The position numbers and the translations under genes were made by a program. DNA of 64,000 nt from assembly GCF_013213835.1 (NCBI RefSeq), contig NZ_JABSSU010000001.1:248001-312000 (forward strand), read 5' to 3'. This DNA is from Winogradskyella sp. (GTDB lineage: Bacteria; Bacteroidota; Bacteroidia; Flavobacteriales; Flavobacteriaceae). Position 1 is the stretch's first letter. Each line of letters starts with the position of its first letter. This document shows, piece after piece, positions 9,863 to 18,352 of the stretch. The notes beneath the pieces were generated by a model. That model saw only the letters and a program-made list of their open reading frames with translations, was not told the DNA's origin and did no database searches.

Positions 9863-9870
9863 CAAAGATA
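9863..9870 (-). promoter_or_regulatory. Bacteroidota -7 box (TATCTTTG) for the T9SS adhesin run
   Basis: Read on the minus strand this is TATCTTTG, matching TAnnTTTG. It sits next to the stop codon of the ABC permease gene and about 95 nt from the ATG at 9766. No clear -33 TTG is visible at the usual spacing. Confidence 0.4.
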
Positions 9871-10695
9871 TTATAAATCTCGCTTTTTTAATAATTGATA
9901 AGATAAAAAGATAAAAAGTGCAGACCAACCAAGTACAATAGCAATCTCGTACCAATGTACTGCATAGTCATAAGCTAAATCACCTTTTTCAGGGAACTTG
10001 GTCATTGCAACTCTTTGAAGCGGCTGATCAATAAGCTTATACATGGATTGGATGGGGAAGAAATTAAAAATCTTCCCAGCGAAATCACCATCAATTCGCC
10101 AAGCCATTAGGCCAAAAATGATAAGTTCTAAAATCCAGGTGATAAATATAAAGCCTAATGCAAAAGCAGAGCGTTTTAAAAGCATTCCAAAGAATAAACA
10201 TAAACTAAAGAAACCAACTAATTTTACAAAATATGCTAGTAAAAATTCCACCTCTCTAAAAATAATTGAAGCCTCCGTGTAGCTCGAATAATATAATCCT
10301 ATAAAAAATGATGCAAGTCCAATTAAGAGTGTGGCACATAATGAGAAAAATACAATGGTGTAAAACTTCGAGAGAATAAATTCCTTTTTACTTAATCCAT
10401 CAATAAGGTTTTGTTTTAATGTTTTGTTGCTATATTCATTACCAATCATACTAACAACCACAATTGCAAAAAAGAACTTAAAGTATGAGGCAAAAAAAGT
10501 TGTTATATGCCATATAATAGGAAAATTAAAGATGCCTAATTCACCTAATTCTAAGGTGAATAATCCAAAGAAATTAATTTTTATAGACGATAAGATAAGT
10601 ACCGTAAAGGGTAAAATAAATGAAATTATGATTAAAACTCTACTCGTTTTATTAAGCCAAAGTTTTTGTAATTCTAATGATATAAGACGTAACAT
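9871..10695 (-). CDS. ABC-2 type transporter permease
   Basis: Integral membrane protein of 274 residues. It has an N-terminal cytoplasmic start (MLRLISLELQKLWLNKTSRV), then about six hydrophobic segments near residues 20-45, 60-85, 110-135, 150-175, 180-205 and 245-265. The motif around YSNKTLKQNLIDGLSKKEF (residues ~88-106) is typical of NatB/BcrB-like permeases. It lies 46 bp downstream of an ABC ATPase gene on the same strand, so the two form a two-component exporter in the inner membrane. The substrate cannot be told. It is longer than GldF (about 240 residues) and lacks a GldG neighbour, so it is probably not the gliding ABC transporter. Confidence 0.85.
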   Translation of the reverse strand: MLRLISLELQKLWLNKTSRVLIIISFILPFTVLILSSIKINFFGLFTLELGELGIFNFPIIWHITTFFASYFKFFFAIVVVSMIGNEYSNKTLKQNLIDGLSKKEFILSKFYTIVFFSLCATLLIGLASFFIGLYYSSYTEASIIFREVEFLLAYFVKLVGFFSLCLFFGMLLKRSAFALGFIFITWILELIIFGLMAWRIDGDFAGKIFNFFPIQSMYKLIDQPLQRVAMTKFPEKGDLAYDYAVHWYEIAIVLGWSALFIFLSYQLLKKRDL

Positions 10696-10741
10696 AATGA
10701 TGATTGGTGTGTTTTAATTATATAATTCAGAATTAGATGTT

Positions 10742-11647
10742 TTAATTTGATTGATTGTCTGTTAGTTGTAAGAACTGTTCCTCTAGGCTTTCTTTTCTTT
10801 TTACAAGATGTGACAATAGAATACCCTTTTCAAACATAAGTTTATTAAAATCAGAGGCAGACATTGGTTCATTTAAAAAAGCTGTAATAAGATCGCCTTC
10901 TATGTTAATTTTACCGAAATTAGTATTGGACTCTAATAATTCTAATAATGCATCTTGTTGTTCTGCTTTAAGTTCAAAGAATCCATGACTATTAATCATT
11001 TCATCTACTCGGCCAGAATACAATTTTTCACCTTTTCTTAAAACAACCACATGTGTGCAAACTTTTTCAACTTCATCCAATAGGTGAGAGGCCAGTAAAA
11101 TTGTAGTCCCACCTGCAGCAATGTCCTTTATAATTTGACGAATTTGATGTATTCCTTGTGGATCTAGGCCATTAGTTGGCTCATCTAAAATTAATATTTC
11201 AGGATCATTAAGTAAAGCTGACGCAATAGCTAAACGTTGTTTCATACCAAGTGAGTATGTTCTAAACTTATGACCTTTTCTGTCTAAAAGCCCGACAACT
11301 TCTAATTTCTCGTCAATTTTGCTGAAATCAACCCCTTTAATTTTACAAACTAATTTAAGATTTTGTTCTGCCGTCATGTAAGGATAGAAATTAGGTCTTT
11401 CAATTATAGCACCTACTTGTTTTAAGGCATCATGCGTTGATGTATTACCATCAAACCAATGAAAATCACCTTGGGTTTTATTAACTACATTAAGTACAAT
11501 ACCTAGCGTGGTAGATTTACCACTTCCATTAGGTCCTAATATACCATAGACATTGCCTTTGTGAATTGTAAAGCTCAAATCCTTCACAGCAGTGAGGTAA
11601 CCGAACTTTTTAGTAAGATTATTGATTGTTAAGATTGGTTGTTCCAA
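10742..11647 (-). CDS. ABC transporter ATP-binding protein
   Basis: ATPase of 301 residues paired with the permease just downstream. Walker A is GPNGSGKST (residues 38-46), the signature is YSLGMKQR (131-138) and Walker B is LILDEPTNGLD (152-162). After these come the H-loop (ASHLLDEVEKV) and a C-terminal extension of about 80 residues, as in BcrA/NatA-type subunits. The start is TTG at 11647. No ATG or GTG fits, and the family begins with a short Met-x-x-Pro-Ile-Leu stretch as seen here. The 127-bp region shared with the divergent gene at 11775 contains a palindrome at 11682-11696. The exported substrate is unknown. Confidence 0.9.
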   Translation of the reverse strand: MEQPILTINNLTKKFGYLTAVKDLSFTIHKGNVYGILGPNGSGKSTTLGIVLNVVNKTQGDFHWFDGNTSTHDALKQVGAIIERPNFYPYMTAEQNLKLVCKIKGVDFSKIDEKLEVVGLLDRKGHKFRTYSLGMKQRLAIASALLNDPEILILDEPTNGLDPQGIHQIRQIIKDIAAGGTTILLASHLLDEVEKVCTHVVVLRKGEKLYSGRVDEMINSHGFFELKAEQQDALLELLESNTNFGKINIEGDLITAFLNEPMSASDFNKLMFEKGILLSHLVKRKESLEEQFLQLTDNQSN

Positions 11648-11681
11648 AATATGATTGGTTTTTGATTGGATATAAGAACAA

Positions 11682-11696
11682 CTGAATACTATTCAG
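11682..11696. promoter_or_regulatory. Palindrome in divergent intergenic region, possible operator
   Basis: CTGAATA-C-TATTCAG is a perfect inverted repeat with 7-bp arms. It lies between the divergent ABC ATPase gene (start 11647) and the gene at 11775, about 35 bp upstream of the ATPase start. No regulator gene lies nearby to suggest what would bind it. Confidence 0.3.
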
Positions 11697-11731
11697 GAAT
11701 TCTGATTTATGTAGGTAAGACGAATGTGATA

Positions 11732-11739
11732 TAGTTTTG
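11732..11739 (+). promoter_or_regulatory. Bacteroidota -7 box (TAGTTTTG)
   Basis: TAGTTTTG matches TAnnTTTG and lies 35 bp upstream of the ATG at 11775, the right orientation and distance for that gene. Confidence 0.45.
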
Positions 11740-11774
11740 TTACAGTCATTTAAATAAAAGCTTAAATTTATGCT

Positions 11775-12833
11775 ATGGAAGGAGACTTAAAAATATCAAA
11801 GAGAAAGCCTTCGTATAAGGTTTCTGAAAAATTACATAATTACCTATCTCACTATAGAAGAAATATTAATCTTCCGATTTCTTATGAAGATTTATTGCGT
11901 TTTCAAGGTTCAATAGTGGTCTATGATAAGAATGATGAAGATACTTTGTGGATACGCGTGTATTACAATGAATTTGACAGAGAGGAAATTGATACAAGTT
12001 TAAAACAGGTGTATTCCCAATTAATTTCTGATGGAGGTGAAAGTGTTTTAAAATATTTAAATGTAGATGCTATCGACTACTGTACATTCGGAAATTCTAA
12101 ACCATTTAGAGTAAAAGTTAGAAATATACTCAATGATAATTTCACCTATTTCTATGTAAAAAAAGCTGATGCTTCAAGAATTTACGGCTTAGAATTAGAG
12201 CACATGTTGTCGCCATACAACCTGAACTTTTTAGTATGTAAGGATACTTTGATTGAAGAGCATATAGCTGGTATTCCTGGCGATGAATTTATAAAAAATA
12301 TGTTACCAAAATGTTCGTCATCAGAAAAAGCTCAGATTGCTAAAGAATTTATAAAGTTTAATGAGCGCTGTATGATAAGACTTCTTGGTGATATGCGTTC
12401 GTATAACTATGTTATTGTACCTACTCATGATTTTGATCAAGTAGTTTATAAAATAAGAGCTATAGATTTTGATCAACAATCTTATGAAGGCAATCTAAAA
12501 ATATATAGACCACAGTTTTTTAAAGAAAACTATAAAATGGTTGAGATGGTTAGAGAAAAAATACAGAATGAATCTGTAAATCAATATAAAATTGAAGAAC
12601 GATCTATAGTTGCAAAACGTCTTATTAGTTTTAAAGCGAGGGTAGAGGCATTGTTAGATTGTATGCAATCAGATGAGTTGTCTATACCAAAATATACAGA
12701 GCAATTAAAGCTAGAAATATTTAATTACACACATGATGTTAACTTTAAGAAAAGTAGAAATATGGGTGAAGTAGTAAAATCTGCTTTAGATTTTGTGAAG
12801 CGTAATTATGAAAATGTAAGTGCTTTACGTTAG
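11775..12833 (+). CDS. Conserved hypothetical protein with kinase-like residues
   Basis: Soluble protein of 352 residues with no signal peptide or membrane segment. I do not recognise a named family with certainty. The order of charged motifs resembles the protein-kinase/aminoglycoside-phosphotransferase fold: a beta-strand lysine pair (YFYVKK, K129/K130), a helix acid (GLELEH, E140/E142), a hinge-like segment (EEHIAGIPGDEF, 161-172), a loop GDMRSYNYVI with D206 and N211 spaced like HxDxxxxN, then AIDFD (D231/D233) in the place of DFG. This is inference from pattern only. It is a single gene with its own promoter, convergent with the DUF3667 gene 15 bp away. Confidence 0.6.
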   Translation: MEGDLKISKRKPSYKVSEKLHNYLSHYRRNINLPISYEDLLRFQGSIVVYDKNDEDTLWIRVYYNEFDREEIDTSLKQVYSQLISDGGESVLKYLNVDAIDYCTFGNSKPFRVKVRNILNDNFTYFYVKKADASRIYGLELEHMLSPYNLNFLVCKDTLIEEHIAGIPGDEFIKNMLPKCSSSEKAQIAKEFIKFNERCMIRLLGDMRSYNYVIVPTHDFDQVVYKIRAIDFDQQSYEGNLKIYRPQFFKENYKMVEMVREKIQNESVNQYKIEERSIVAKRLISFKARVEALLDCMQSDELSIPKYTEQLKLEIFNYTHDVNFKKSRNMGEVVKSALDFVKRNYENVSALR

Positions 12834-12848
12834 TATTTATCCTTACAA

Positions 12849-13571
12849 TTACACTAAGCTTTTTAGATATAAGCCAATCAAAGGAGCAATAAATTGTAGT
12901 ATAGTAGAGGAAAGTATACTTAATAAGATTGTTATAACTACAACTAATTTGTAATCATATTTTTTATATACTTGGTACATTAGTGCACAAATAATAAGAT
13001 AAGTTAACGGATTAAAAATAATTGGTGCTGAGTAAATAGGTATTAATAGCGTTGAAATAATAATTGCGTGGCCAACAATAAAAGAATTGATAACTATATG
13101 TTCTACGAAATTTCGTTTTTTTAATATTAATGCACTTAGAATGCTTAGGTAAAATATATTAAGTAAGAAAAAGTATTTTATGTATTTGTAGGTGAAATAT
13201 CCTACTTGATACCAAAAGTTATAGTTACTATTGCTGGTTCTTTCTTTATTGTAACCTGAAGATTTGAAACTTTCAAATAACGAATAATCATAATAATGGT
13301 CCATAAATAAATACAACCCTATAGCTATCAAAGCATAGCTAAAGGGATTAAATACATTTATTCTTTTACCTTCTATATAACCATTAATGTATTTGCCAGG
13401 ATGTAGTGTTAGATTTTTGAAATTAGAGAAAAGTCCTTTGTCAGTATTTGTAATGGTCTTGAATGCATCATTTATAATTTTGCCAAATGTAAAACGTTTG
13501 GTTTGGCTTTTTTGACCGCAGTTGGGACAAAAATTCCCTTCAAATATTGTCTTACAGTTTAGACATTCCAT
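12849..13571 (-). CDS. DUF3667 domain membrane protein
   Basis: Protein of 240 residues. The N-terminus is a zinc ribbon (CLNC at residues 3-6, CPNC at 16-19), followed by the DUF3667 region (TNTDKGLFSNFKNLTLHPG, YIEGKRINVFNPFSY) and about five transmembrane segments. The family is widespread in Bacteroidota with unknown function. It starts 3 bp after the stop of the pRiA4b ORF-3-like gene, so the two are probably co-transcribed. Confidence 0.85.
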   Translation of the reverse strand: MECLNCKTIFEGNFCPNCGQKSQTKRFTFGKIINDAFKTITNTDKGLFSNFKNLTLHPGKYINGYIEGKRINVFNPFSYALIAIGLYLFMDHYYDYSLFESFKSSGYNKERTSNSNYNFWYQVGYFTYKYIKYFFLLNIFYLSILSALILKKRNFVEHIVINSFIVGHAIIISTLLIPIYSAPIIFNPLTYLIICALMYQVYKKYDYKLVVVITILLSILSSTILQFIAPLIGLYLKSLV

Positions 13572-13574
13572 GAA

Positions 13575-14090
13575 TTAGTTCCAATGTTCATCAAAATCTA
13601 AGTCACTGTAATCATCTACGTCTAAACCGTCTTGAAACTCATTAAAATCATCATCTGATTCTGCTTCAAACAATTTTTCTGGTGCTTGATCTGGAATTTG
13701 ACCATGCACAAACATCAAATTAGGATAGTCTGTTCCTGAGGCTTCATCTACAATTTCTGCTAATTCCACAAAAAACGTCCACATGCTCAAGAAGTCATAA
13801 ACATAAATCAGTTTTGGTGAAGCTTCATGAACAACATCTTTTATAATTGTTGTACTCATCATTTTTACCTCATTACCAGCTTCACTCATATCAAACATGG
13901 CAATTTCTTCACCTTGATTCCACTTATCATCACTGATATAAAAGGAGGCCATTTCCATACCATCAAACCCAAAGGATTGCGTAATAATGTTATGTAAGTC
14001 TTCCATAGTGTCTGTTTCACGAATTTCTAAGTCGCGAAACACATCCTCTTCAGTATCGTTGTCTAAGATGACTCTAAATCTGTAAATCAT
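13575..14090 (-). CDS. Plasmid pRiA4b ORF-3 / IS1096 passenger TnpR family protein
   Basis: Acidic soluble protein of 171 residues. The N-terminal part (MIYRFRVILDNDTEEDVFRD ... LHNIITQSFGFDG.EMASFY) carries the family pattern, with strands, a helix and the FYISDDKW segment. The C-terminal third is very rich in Asp and Glu. The family name comes from a plasmid ORF and an IS passenger gene; no transposase or terminal repeat lies here, and the gene appears to be an ordinary chromosomal one. A TATCTTTG box ends only 4 nt before the ATG, so the mRNA may have almost no leader. Molecular function unknown. Confidence 0.8.
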   Translation of the reverse strand: MIYRFRVILDNDTEEDVFRDLEIRETDTMEDLHNIITQSFGFDGMEMASFYISDDKWNQGEEIAMFDMSEAGNEVKMMSTTIIKDVVHEASPKLIYVYDFLSMWTFFVELAEIVDEASGTDYPNLMFVHGQIPDQAPEKLFEAESDDDFNEFQDGLDVDDYSDLDFDEHWN

Positions 14091-14094
14091 ACTG

Positions 14095-14102
14095 CAAAGA
14101 TA
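14095..14102 (-). promoter_or_regulatory. Bacteroidota -7 box (TATCTTTG) very close to a start codon
   Basis: TATCTTTG on the minus strand, with 4 nt between its last G and the ATG at 14090. If active, transcription would start at or next to the initiation codon. Confidence 0.5.
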
Positions 14103-14199
14103 GATTTTAAATGGTAATTAGTATTAAGGGATAAGTAAAAAGTGATCAATCTTGAGTAATCAGTTTTTTTACATATGCCAATAGCCAAAAGCCAATAAT

Positions 14200-15219
14200 T
14201 TATTTACTAAATCGGTGTAAAGTAAAAACCATTGCACTTAGTAAGAAAAATGCTCCAACTTGATGAAGTACTCCCAACCAAACAGGCACCGCTAATAAAA
14301 TGGTAAGGACACCTAATAAAAATTGAAAACCAACAATGATTAAAAGTAAATTTACACCTTTACCTTGCCATTTTGTGAGTTCTAATTTTGACGTTTTATA
14401 CCAAATCGCTAAAACAAATGCTACTACAATATATGCCAACGTTCTATGAACAAATTGTACACCACTTTTGCCTTCAATAAAATTAAGATAGACAGGGTTT
14501 AGTTCTGAGTAGGCAGTTTCATGAATAAACTTACCTTCACTCATCATTGGCCAATGGTTATGAATCCAACCAGCATCTAATCCGGCAACAAATGCACCGT
14601 ATACAATTTGTATAACTAGTACGACAAAACTCAGTCTAATAAAGTTTCTAATTTTTGTGTTTATTTCTTTTTTATTTGGGAAAATTAAGTCCAAAGCCAC
14701 CCAAAATGTATACGAAAATGTTAGGAACGCGGTGGTTAAATGAGCCGCTAACCTATAATGACTTACATCGGGTCTGTCTACCAATCCACTTTTTACCATA
14801 TACCAACCTAAGAAACCTTGAAATCCACCCATAAAAAGTAGGATTATGGCTTTTTTTATGGTAGATGAGCTCAGTCTTTTTCTAACCAAAAAGTAAATAA
14901 ATGGTATGATGAAAACCAAACCAATAAAACGACCAATAACACGATGTATCCATTCCCAAAAGTAGATGTCTTTAAACTCTTCTAAAGACATACCATAATT
15001 AAGTTTTTGGTATTCAGGATATTGCTTGTAGAGATCAAAAGCTTCATTCCATTCGACCTCATTCATCGGTGGAATGGTGCCAGAAATTAATTTGTAATTT
15101 GACATTGATAATCCAGAATGTGTTAATCTAGTGATACCACCAACAATAACCATAATGAATATTAAAATACAACCAGTTAGTAACCAATAAATAACAGCAT
15201 TATTATCTTTCTTCATCAT
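14200..15219 (-). CDS. ctaA: Heme A synthase, COX15/CtaA family
   Basis: Inner-membrane protein of 339 residues with about eight transmembrane segments. The enzyme oxidises the C8 methyl of heme O to give heme A for aa3-type cytochrome oxidase. Visible landmarks are GGITRLTHSGLSM near the N-terminus, then the heme-ligand histidines in WEWIHRVIGR, AAHLTTAF, VQFVHRTLAY and LHQVGAFFLL. The length fits the alpha-proteobacterial/mitochondrial COX15 type rather than the shorter Bacillus CtaA. The ATG at 15219 overlaps the end of the GNAT gene by 17 bp. No other cytochrome oxidase assembly gene is nearby. Confidence 0.93.
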   Translation of the reverse strand: MMKKDNNAVIYWLLTGCILIFIMVIVGGITRLTHSGLSMSNYKLISGTIPPMNEVEWNEAFDLYKQYPEYQKLNYGMSLEEFKDIYFWEWIHRVIGRFIGLVFIIPFIYFLVRKRLSSSTIKKAIILLFMGGFQGFLGWYMVKSGLVDRPDVSHYRLAAHLTTAFLTFSYTFWVALDLIFPNKKEINTKIRNFIRLSFVVLVIQIVYGAFVAGLDAGWIHNHWPMMSEGKFIHETAYSELNPVYLNFIEGKSGVQFVHRTLAYIVVAFVLAIWYKTSKLELTKWQGKGVNLLLIIVGFQFLLGVLTILLAVPVWLGVLHQVGAFFLLSAMVFTLHRFSK

Positions 15220-15670
15220 TTTTTATTTCTTTTTCAAAGCATATGCTATTGTCCATATTAGCATATTGCCCATAATTTTCTATTATAGCGTAATTATTTT
15301 TTTTATAAAATTCCACAGCTTCGACCTGTCGTTTTCCAGTTTCAAGAACCGTAGATTTGTATCCCAACTCAAAAGCCCAATTTTCTAATTCCTCAAGTAC
15401 TTTTGCTGCAATTCCGTTTCCTCTTTCAATAGGAATGGTGAACATGCGTTTTATTTCAACTTTTGATGTTTTAAATACTTTAAAAGCTCCACAAGCAACA
15501 GCGTTTTTACCTTTGTAAGCCAGAACAACATGGTTTAAATGTTCAATAGAATTAAACTGATTGTAAAATTCGTGCTCATCGCCATCAGTCACTTTTAAGT
15601 ACGCATCAAGCTGTTTTACTAAATCAGCAAAATCTTTATTACTAGAATTTGTTCTTAAAAGTGTTATCAT
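15203..15670 (-). CDS. GNAT family N-acetyltransferase
   Basis: Protein of 155 residues with the GNAT fold. The acetyl-CoA loop is in the stretch KRMFTIPIERGNGIAAKVL (residues ~74-92, R/Q-x-x-G-x-G/A type: RGNGIA), then a helix, then VEAVEFYKKNNYAIIENYGQ, typical of the C-terminal end. The substrate cannot be inferred. The gene sits between the CCA-adding enzyme and ctaA and overlaps ctaA by 17 bp, so it is in one transcript with it. Start at ATG 15670, 15 bp after the stop of the CCA gene. Confidence 0.85.
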   Translation of the reverse strand: MITLLRTNSSNKDFADLVKQLDAYLKVTDGDEHEFYNQFNSIEHLNHVVLAYKGKNAVACGAFKVFKTSKVEIKRMFTIPIERGNGIAAKVLEELENWAFELGYKSTVLETGKRQVEAVEFYKKNNYAIIENYGQYANMDNSICFEKEIKNDEER

Positions 15671-15685
15671 TTCAATTTTAATTCA

Positions 15686-17101
15686 TCAATCGTCAATCGT
15701 CAATCCTAAGTCAGTTCCTTTTTTTATCATTAACTCTAAAGCGGCTTCGTATTCATTAGGAATCTCACCTTCTAAAATAGCCTCTTTAATTGCCTCTTTA
15801 ATAATGCCTATTTCTTTTGAAGGCTTTAGATTAAATGTCTTCATAATCTCTTCACCTGAAACTGGTGGTTGAAAGTTTCTAACACGGTCGCGCTCTTCAA
15901 CTTCAACTATTTTATCTCTTACAATTTTAAAATTGTTGTGATATTTCTTAAATTTTTTAGGATTTTTTGTGGTAATGTCTGCTTCGCAAAGTGTCATTAA
16001 ATCTTCAACATAATCACCAGCATCAAAAACCAAACGTCTTACTGCAGAATCGGTTACCTCACTAGCCAGGACAATAGGTCTAGAACTCATCAATACCATT
16101 TTCTGTACAAATTTCATTTTGTCGTTTAATGGCATTTTTAGACGCTTGAATAGTTTGTAAACCATTTTAGAACCTACAAACTCGTGTGCATGAAATGTCC
16201 AGCCAACTTTTTTACTAAACTTCTTTGTTGGGGCTTTGCCAATATCATGAAGTAAAGCTGCCCAACGTAACCATAAATTATTGGTCGTTTCCGAGATGTT
16301 GTCTACAACTTCTAAAGTATGATAAAAGTTGTCTTTATGCTTTTGACCTTCTATTTCATCAATGCCTTTAAGTGCTGTGAGCTCTGGTAAAATATAATTT
16401 AACAATCCTGTTTTTTCGAGGTGAATAAATCCTATTGACGGTTTTGGGCTTTCGAGAATTTTATTCAGCTCAACAACAATACGCTCTTTAGTGATAATCT
16501 TAATTCTATCCTTGTTGTTAGCAATGGCATTCAGCGAAGTCTCTTCAATCTTGAAATTAAGTTGTGTAGCAAAACGTATAGCACGCATCATTCTTAGTGG
16601 ATCATCACTATAAGTAATATCAGGATCTAAAGGTGTTCTTATTATGCCTTTATCTAAGTCTGCTAAACCATTAAATGGGTCTAAAAGTTCACCGTAATTA
16701 TCTTTATTAAGACTTAAAGCTAATGCATTGATTGTGAAATCTCGTCTATTTTGGTCGTCTTTGAGAGTGCCGTTTTCAACAACAGGATTTCTACTGTCTT
16801 CGTTATAACTTTCTTTTCTTGCACCAACAAATTCTACCTCAATATCATTGTAACGCAGCATTGCTGTACCATAAGTTTTAAAAACTTGAACTTTAGGTTG
16901 TGTAGGTGAATTATGAGCAACCTGTTGCGCTAACATAATACCACTGCCAACAGCAACTATATCAATATCTTTTGCATTACCACGCTCAAGCAGATAATCA
17001 CGTACAAATCCACCAATGACATAACAATCTAATTGGAGTTCCTCAGCCGATTGAGAAATGTATTGAAAAATAGGATGCTTTATGGCGTTCTTATGGTTCA
17101 T
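15686..17101 (-). CDS. cca: CCA tRNA nucleotidyltransferase with HD domain
   Basis: Protein of 471 residues that adds or repairs the 3'-CCA of tRNA. The class II nucleotidyltransferase head has [11 protein letters not shown] (residues ~26-36), DIDIV as the metal-binding DxD, and [10 protein letters not shown] (~118-127). The neck and body follow ([16 protein letters not shown]). An HD domain lies in the second half ([12 protein letters not shown] ... [11 protein letters not shown]), as in bacterial CCA enzymes with phosphohydrolase-type domains. Length fits the HD-containing type. A TATCTTTG box lies 22 nt upstream of the ATG at 17101. Head gene of a probable cca-GNAT-ctaA transcript. Confidence 0.93.
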   Translation of the reverse strand: MNHKNAIKHPIFQYISQSAEELQLDCYVIGGFVRDYLLERGNAKDIDIVAVGSGIMLAQQVAHNSPTQPKVQVFKTYGTAMLRYNDIEVEFVGARKESYNEDSRNPVVENGTLKDDQNRRDFTINALALSLNKDNYGELLDPFNGLADLDKGIIRTPLDPDITYSDDPLRMMRAIRFATQLNFKIEETSLNAIANNKDRIKIITKERIVVELNKILESPKPSIGFIHLEKTGLLNYILPELTALKGIDEIEGQKHKDNFYHTLEVVDNISETTNNLWLRWAALLHDIGKAPTKKFSKKVGWTFHAHEFVGSKMVYKLFKRLKMPLNDKMKFVQKMVLMSSRPIVLASEVTDSAVRRLVFDAGDYVEDLMTLCEADITTKNPKKFKKYHNNFKIVRDKIVEVEERDRVRNFQPPVSGEEIMKTFNLKPSKEIGIIKEAIKEAILEGEIPNEYEAALELMIKKGTDLGLTIDD

Positions 17102-17123
17102 TTTTTTAAAAAAAAAGGCTGTG

Positions 17124-17131
17124 CAAAGATA
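17124..17131 (-). promoter_or_regulatory. Bacteroidota -7 box (TATCTTTG) for cca
   Basis: TATCTTTG on the minus strand, 22 nt before the cca ATG at 17101; the leader between them is a run of T and A. Confidence 0.5.
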
Positions 17132-17169
17132 CGATATAAAACACTTTTGAGTAAAGAATAAAAGGCAGA

Positions 17170-18348
17170 TTATTCTTCAGTCTTTAGAATTTCTTTATAA
17201 TAATTAAGTGTGGCTTTGGTCATGAGTTCGAGAGTGTAATTTGCCAATACTTTTTCGCGAGCAACTTTTCTCATTGTACTGAATGCCTCAGGATGATCAA
17301 AAACCTTACAGATAAGTTCTTCGAAGTGTTTTGTGTCCTTTGCAATAAACCCATCTTTTGTGTCTTCAATAATTTCATGAGCAACCGGAATATCAGAAAC
17401 AACTGTAATTTTTTCTAATGCCATTGCTTCAACAATAGTGAAGCCAAATGTTTCACCTTTTGAAGGTACTGCTATTAACGAAGCTTCAGAAAGTTTCCTA
17501 GGTAACTCTTTAAGAGAGATGTGCTTATAATAGGTTGTATTAACTAATGCGGCTTCGGTGAATAATTTGGATTTTAATTGATTGAAATATTTTTCACCTC
17601 TTCCTATTAAATGTAATGTGGCATCAGGATGTTTTTTAATGATCTCATTAAAGGCCGAAATGAGATTATTAACTCCTTTAGCTTCTGAAATTGTACCAAC
17701 ATAAAAAATTGATTTTGGAATTTCTTCAACATCTTTTTTAGGTGAAAAATGATTGACATCAATTCCGTTAGGAATAACTTTTGCAACTTCTATATCGTAG
17801 TAATCTTTTATAAAGTCTTTAGAGAAATATGAATTGGCAACAGTAAATGGGGTAACTAATAGAGCTTTTTTTTCCATCTTTATTTTAAGTTCTTCATATG
17901 GCTTATTTAGATAGTAGTGCCAAAAACCTCTTGAACCATGATATCTTGTAACTAAAGGTATACTATTGTCCCAAAAAGCGGTGAATCCATTAAAAGTAAA
18001 AGACTGAATAATATCTATATTATTTTTGAGGGCATATTTTTTTAGCTGTTTGGTAAGATGTTGACGTTCTTTTTTTAACCAGTATTCTGTAATGCTCGGA
18101 TAACCTAATCGTGAACTTAATGATCTAAATAACTCAGCTATCGGGTTGGCTTTAAAGTATTGTTTGAAGAATTTAATTTTTATCTCGTCATCAATTATTT
18201 CATACTTTCTCTTTGAAAAACCATAAATGAATACTTCATGACCTTGTGCAGTCAATCTTTCAGCTACAGTTTTAAAAAATGTTCCAACTCCTCCATGTGG
18301 AGGTAATTCAGGATGAGAATATTCGTTAGTAAAAAAAAGTATACGCAT
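17170..18348 (-). CDS. Glycosyltransferase family 4 protein
   Basis: GT-B fold enzyme of 392 residues. The acceptor-domain loop is near the start ([19 protein letters not shown]). The donor domain holds the usual landmarks: [16 protein letters not shown], a GRGEKY turn and the E-x7-E motif in [18 protein letters not shown]. It probably adds a sugar to the LPS core or a surface glycan from a nucleotide-sugar donor, working at the cytoplasmic face of the inner membrane. It begins 4 bp after the stop of another GT4 gene, and both belong to the glycosyltransferase cluster 17-25 kb. Donor and acceptor are unknown. Confidence 0.9.
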   Translation of the reverse strand: MRILFFTNEYSHPELPPHGGVGTFFKTVAERLTAQGHEVFIYGFSKRKYEIIDDEIKIKFFKQYFKANPIAELFRSLSSRLGYPSITEYWLKKERQHLTKQLKKYALKNNIDIIQSFTFNGFTAFWDNSIPLVTRYHGSRGFWHYYLNKPYEELKIKMEKKALLVTPFTVANSYFSKDFIKDYYDIEVAKVIPNGIDVNHFSPKKDVEEIPKSIFYVGTISEAKGVNNLISAFNEIIKKHPDATLHLIGRGEKYFNQLKSKLFTEAALVNTTYYKHISLKELPRKLSEASLIAVPSKGETFGFTIVEAMALEKITVVSDIPVAHEIIEDTKDGFIAKDTKHFEELICKVFDHPEAFSTMRKVAREKVLANYTLELMTKATLNYYKEILKTEE

Positions 18349-18352
18349 TGAT

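Noticed and set aside
9871..11647. The ABC pair as the GldA-GldF gliding transporter
   Set aside because: The permease is longer than GldF, there is no gldG, and the sequences resemble BcrA/BcrB-type exporters.
13575..14090. Possible mobile element, because the protein family is named after a plasmid ORF and an IS passenger
   Set aside because: No transposase, resolvase or terminal repeats lie nearby and base composition is like the neighbours.
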